From Ooceraea biroi (Eukaryota; Arthropoda; Insecta; Hymenoptera; Formicidae): 64,000 nt of DNA. Below are positions 60,365 through 64,000 of the stretch, piece by piece (position 1 is the stretch's first letter; each line of letters starts with the position of its first letter). The stretch is taken from the NCBI RefSeq assembly GCF_003672135.1, contig NC_039509.1, positions 9,186,663-9,250,662 on the forward strand, given 5' to 3'. The notes under the pieces are model-generated. The model did not search any database. It saw only the letters and a program-made list of their open reading frames with translations, and was not told the origin of the DNA. Both the position numbers and the translations under genes were made by a program.

Positions 60365-61669
60365 TTTAATATTTTTATCAAATATAAATCTTTCTTTTAG
60401 CAACAAATTCTCTTTAATAATTAGAAATCAACATTTTGTTTCATTTTGCTTCATTTGGCCATCAAAATGATAAAATCAAAAGTAGCGATATGAATAACGA
60501 CGTTGCGCAAGTTTCACGCATGCACGCAGTAGAAGTAGAAGGGAAGTAGGACAAAAAAATGAAAAAAAGAAAAGATTAATCCGTAGAGGATTTGGTCCAT
60601 CAATGATTTCTGGTCCTCCACACGTGCAAAGAGATGAAGACAAAAAAGACGAATAAGGGAGTCGAGGTTACTCAAGCGGTCTTGAATGGCGACGCGTAAT
60701 CGCACGCGATTTAGCACGGCTTACATACCAGCACCCTCCTCGCCTCCGTGAGAAAATAAAAAAGAGAAAGCACCTCGGCGACAAGGTTTCGCATAGAAAA
60801 ATGAGACAAGCACCCGTGAAAAATTCCTTGCGGCTGAACTAATCGGATATCGTCATCTGTTAAAGAAAGCAGAGTAGATACTTCGGTGCTTGTACTGCTT
60901 AATATCACGCCCTATGATAGCGCGGTTACTCTAAAATACAGCAACGGGACATTACAAATCGCCGGCGGAGTAATGATACTTTATACAAAAACACGTTTGT
61001 TGGAAAATGGATTATATTGTCTAGCAGAAAGAGAGAGAGAGAGAGGGAGAGAGAGACGAAGTTAACATGATATATTTGAGATCATTTAACAATCAGCTAA
61101 GGATTCTTCTTAAAAATTGATTCCAATCAATGATCTTTTGATTTTACGTCGATCTCACTTGTTGCTTTAAAAGATTAATTAGATTAGATTTAAAAACACA
61201 GACTTTTCGTTTGTAATAGGAAAACTTCCAAGAGTTAAGCTCTCTTGTTCTGTCTCTTGTTCTACCTCCTATCTCTCTTCCTCTTTCTCATTCAGAGAAA
61301 TTCACTTAAAACCTCTGTCGATTGTATCGGTTCATCCTTTTCTCTATGACACTTGAGTGCCTACTTCTAGACAAATCACATAAATCTCATTTCGATATCC
61401 ACTGAACAAATATTAACGAAATGAGGTGCGTCCTCGTGCTGAAAATGTTAAACTTCCTTACGCTACACGAAGCTACTCGCACAAATAAGATGCATAATAC
61501 ATTTCACAGCATTATGTCACATTTATGTTTACATCTAAATTCTCATGTCTCGTTTTTGGGTGGATCAGGAAAAGAAGAAGGGCACCATTGAGAAGATAAC
61601 CTGACGCATGCGACATAAAATAGGCCGACAAAAGTCCTACGCCGTTCGAAGGACGCCTCTAGTTTCAGA

Positions 61670-61673
<4 letters not shown>

Positions 61674-61710
<37 letters not shown>

Positions 61711-62088
61711 GCTCTCTTTCTCTCCCGCTCTCTCTCTCTCCCGCTCTCTCTCTCTCTCCCGCTCTCTCTCTCTCTCTCTCTCCTGCTCTCTCTCTCCCCC
61801 TCTCCCTCTCCCTCTCCCTCTCCCTCTCCCTCTCCCTCTCTCTCTCCCCCTGTGGGTGTGGGTGTGGGTGTGTGGGTGGATGTGTGTGGGTGTATGGGTA
61901 GGTAGGTAGGTGGGTGTGGGTGTGGGTGTGGGTGTGTGTGGGTGTGGGTGTGTGAGGGTGTGGGTGTGGGTGTGGGTGTGGGTGTGGGTGTGGGTGTGGG
62001 TGTGGGTGTGGGTGTGGTGTGGGTGTGGGTGTGTGTGGGTGTGGGTGTGTGTGTGTGTGTGTGGTGTGTGTGTGTGTGTGTGTGTGTG
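61674..62088. repeat. Compound microsatellite: (CT)n / (CCCTCT)n then (GGGTGT)n
   Basis: About 180 bp of CT with CCGCTCT and CCCTCT variants is followed at 61851 by about 240 bp of GTGGGT-type hexamers that end in GT. The + strand of the second part is G-rich and telomere-like in composition. Long frames across it (up to 207 codons of His/Thr/Pro and Arg/Glu) are repeat translations, not genes. Confidence 0.95.
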
Positions 62089-63761
62089 ATCCCTCTTTTC
62101 TATTTCTCCGTATCCGCATTTCTTGTATCCTGCGTCTCCCGGCTGACTTTCTATCTTCTTCTTCAAAAAAAACGTTCCATCTCATTCAAATGGTTCCAAC
62201 AGTCATGTATTGATATTGTTTTAATTTTCTTTTAAGAAAGAGTAAACATGTCACAAGAGACTTGAAATTGTTTAAATTAATAGCTTGTTTTTGCAAATAA
62301 ATTATTGTTTGTAACTTTTCATTTAAATTCCTTTTTTGCTTTTATTTTTTCTCTTTATTATTTGTCCGCATTTATTCATTAATATTTCAATCTGGTTTCA
62401 TTTATGTTATTTTTTTCTTGCATTATCCTTTCCTTTTCTTCGTTAATCTTTTCTACACACGTTTTGTTCATTAAACATCTTAACGCATTTCTCATTCCGA
62501 TAAGACTTGTTTCAAATTAATATTTCTCGCTCTCGTTGTTTCTTTTCCTCTCTTTGTCTATTTTTTTCTCTCTTCTTCTTATGTTTCATCGTTACATCCA
62601 CGTTTTTTTCTTCTTCATTTCTATTCTCCTTTTCGCACAGACTATAATTTACGAGACATAGAACAAAACCTAGAGCAGTGATGACAGCGCAGTGATGGTG
62701 CGAAATGATTATTGATTGGATACAGTAAATACCGAGGATCTATTTTTGCACGCTGCAGAAGTCGATGACTGCGAAAGTAGCTTGCGAGGACGATCTCTTG
62801 TGGATGCGACGATCTGCGATAGATTTTCTTCTGCGAAGGAAAACGTCGAACGGCTTTCTAGTTCTATACTTCTAAAAGTCTGAAAATTAAAAAAAGAAAT
62901 TAAAAACCGCACGCGATGTATTCGCGCTTTTATGCTTTTATCGAAGACAATTTATAGCTCTTGCTTTTTTTTAAATCTTTTGATGAATCTCCTAATTTTA
63001 TTGGGACCCTTTGACTTCCATTCTTTAATCTTCCAATATAAAAATGTATATTATAAATATTACTAACGATAATAATATAATAAAATAAGTCTCGATAAAG
63101 CGTAGTAAGATAGGAAGATTAGTAGTGTCATCAGAGTCATCCTCCGACAGATTAATTTCAATATGATTCTCCCAAAAGTAGGATCGCACATGAGTCAATG
63201 AACGCGCGTTACAGAATAACGGTTTGGATGTATAAAAAATCGACAAAATAAGAAAAATAAGAGTTTGTCCGCGGTTTTCATTCTTTGATAGATAACGTCA
63301 ATGCGCGTCGCCGAGAAGTCAAAAAAGTCGGAGAGCAAGGAAGATGATTATTACAAATCTTGGAAAACCTACTTCCGGACTGCGAAGTCGGTGACAATAC
63401 ACAACAGAGATATACGAATTATGTTGACAGGAATAAAAATATCGCGTAGAAATGTACATGCAATAGAATCTTGCGACTGAATTATTCTTCGATAAATGTT
63501 CCAGTACTAGGTAGCAAAATCCGACTCTTCGAAGTTCGACTTCAGCGATACACTAAAATGACTTGTATTTTACAGAACGCGACGTGTTTGAAAATAATGT
63601 AATAAAAAATCTGAAGCAATTGTGGATTTCCACTAATAAAAAAAAACTTATCAATTGATTCTCCCGACAACGAACAAATCTGAGAGTCTTTTATGTATTA
63701 ATGAAAATAAAAAGTTTACATACTTGTGTCTAATATTCGTACGACGATTTGGCTGTTCCAG

Positions 63762-63959
63762 AATTCTTCCAGAAGATGATACAGTGGTCTAAAGAATTCG
63801 GCAACATTTTCCTAGTCTGGGTCGCTTCGCGACCCTTCATCTTCCTCTACACAGTCGAGGCGGTGAAGCCCTTGCTTAAAAGCACCACACATACCAATAA
63901 GAGTCTTGAGTATGAATATCTAAAACCTTGGCTAGGTATTGGCCTAGTGACCAACAATG
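63762..63959 (+). CDS. CYP4-family cytochrome P450, second coding exon (gene continues past the window)
   Basis: The acceptor CTGTTCCAG and donor AATG|GTAAGT bound 198 bases in phase 1 at both ends. The residues include IQWSKEFGNIFLVWVASRPF and LEYEYLKPWLGIGLVTNNG. The Y-x-(F/Y)-L-x-P-W-L-G-x-G-L motif before the helix C region is a CYP4 hallmark. The heme-binding Cys and the rest of the catalytic domain lie beyond 64000, so integrity cannot be judged. No stop or frameshift is seen in the part present. Confidence 0.93.
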
Positions 63960-64000
63960 GTAAGTGATGGTACATAAACTCGTGAAAACAGCATGTTGCA

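Larger units (their letters stand above)
58023..63761 (+). other. First intron of the CYP4-family gene
   Basis: 5.7 kb between a phase-1 donor and acceptor (TTGGCTGTTCCAG). It contains two inverted-repeat elements (58095-58225, 58574-58732), a mariner-derived miniature element (60095-60364), GA repeats near 61030, and the long CT/GGGTGT repeat (61674-62088). The 80-100 codon frames between 58910 and 59623 have no splice or family support. Confidence 0.75.

Noticed and set aside
61543..62235. 207- and 182-codon His/Thr/Pro-Arg/Glu frames and + strand Gly/Val frames
   Set aside because: Translations of the CT/GGGTGT microsatellite; no splice or family support.

Overview
This is insect nuclear DNA, most likely from an ant or another hymenopteran. 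Long AT-rich introns and spacers hold short GC- and CpG-rich exons, and there are many Tc1/mariner-type and hAT-type miniature elements and tRNA-derived SINE-like sequences. The species assignment is an inference; no rRNA or mitochondrial marker is present. All genes recognised are on the + strand and are intron-split, so most long open frames here are chance or repeat-derived.

Layout. (1) Positions 1-15240 carry a MID1IP1/Spot14 (THRSP) family gene. A short coding first exon (824-861) joins in phase, across a 13.3-kb intron, to the main exon (14166-14820). The intron contains at least three more ATG-plus-donor candidates in the same phase, one of them behind a TATA box. (2) Positions 15241-29200 hold no gene I can support. 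They contain foldback and TA-target miniature elements, a duplicated 130-bp repeat, and a 1.32-kb solo LTR with a 4-bp target duplication. (3) Positions 29213-46742 carry two neighbouring, apparently paralogous small cysteine-rich genes, here called CCC-A and CCC-B. Their exons chain in phase. Both predicted proteins have two CCC triplets separated by two or three single cysteines, in similar spacing. I do not recognise the family. The last intron of CCC-B (36805-46527) is a 9.7-kb nested transposon stack: a mariner-like element with a 32-bp perfect TIR, broken by a hAT element, which holds a 5.6-kb GC-rich TIR-bounded element of unknown class, which in turn holds a second solo LTR. Further miniature elements sit in the mariner and hAT layers. 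(4) Positions 46743-57145 hold no protein gene I can support; they contain miniature elements, hairpins and a tRNA-like SINE head. (5) Positions 57146-64000 are the start of a CYP4-family cytochrome P450: a TATA promoter, a membrane-anchor first exon, a 5.7-kb intron rich in microsatellite, and a second exon that runs to the window edge.

The genes show no shared pathway. MID1IP1 relatives act on lipogenesis, CYP4 enzymes on fatty-acid or hormone/xenobiotic hydroxylation, and the CCC proteins are likely secreted. The most interesting candidates for new biology are the paired CCC genes, including a probable one-base frameshift in CCC-B, and the unclassified 5.6-kb TIR element.
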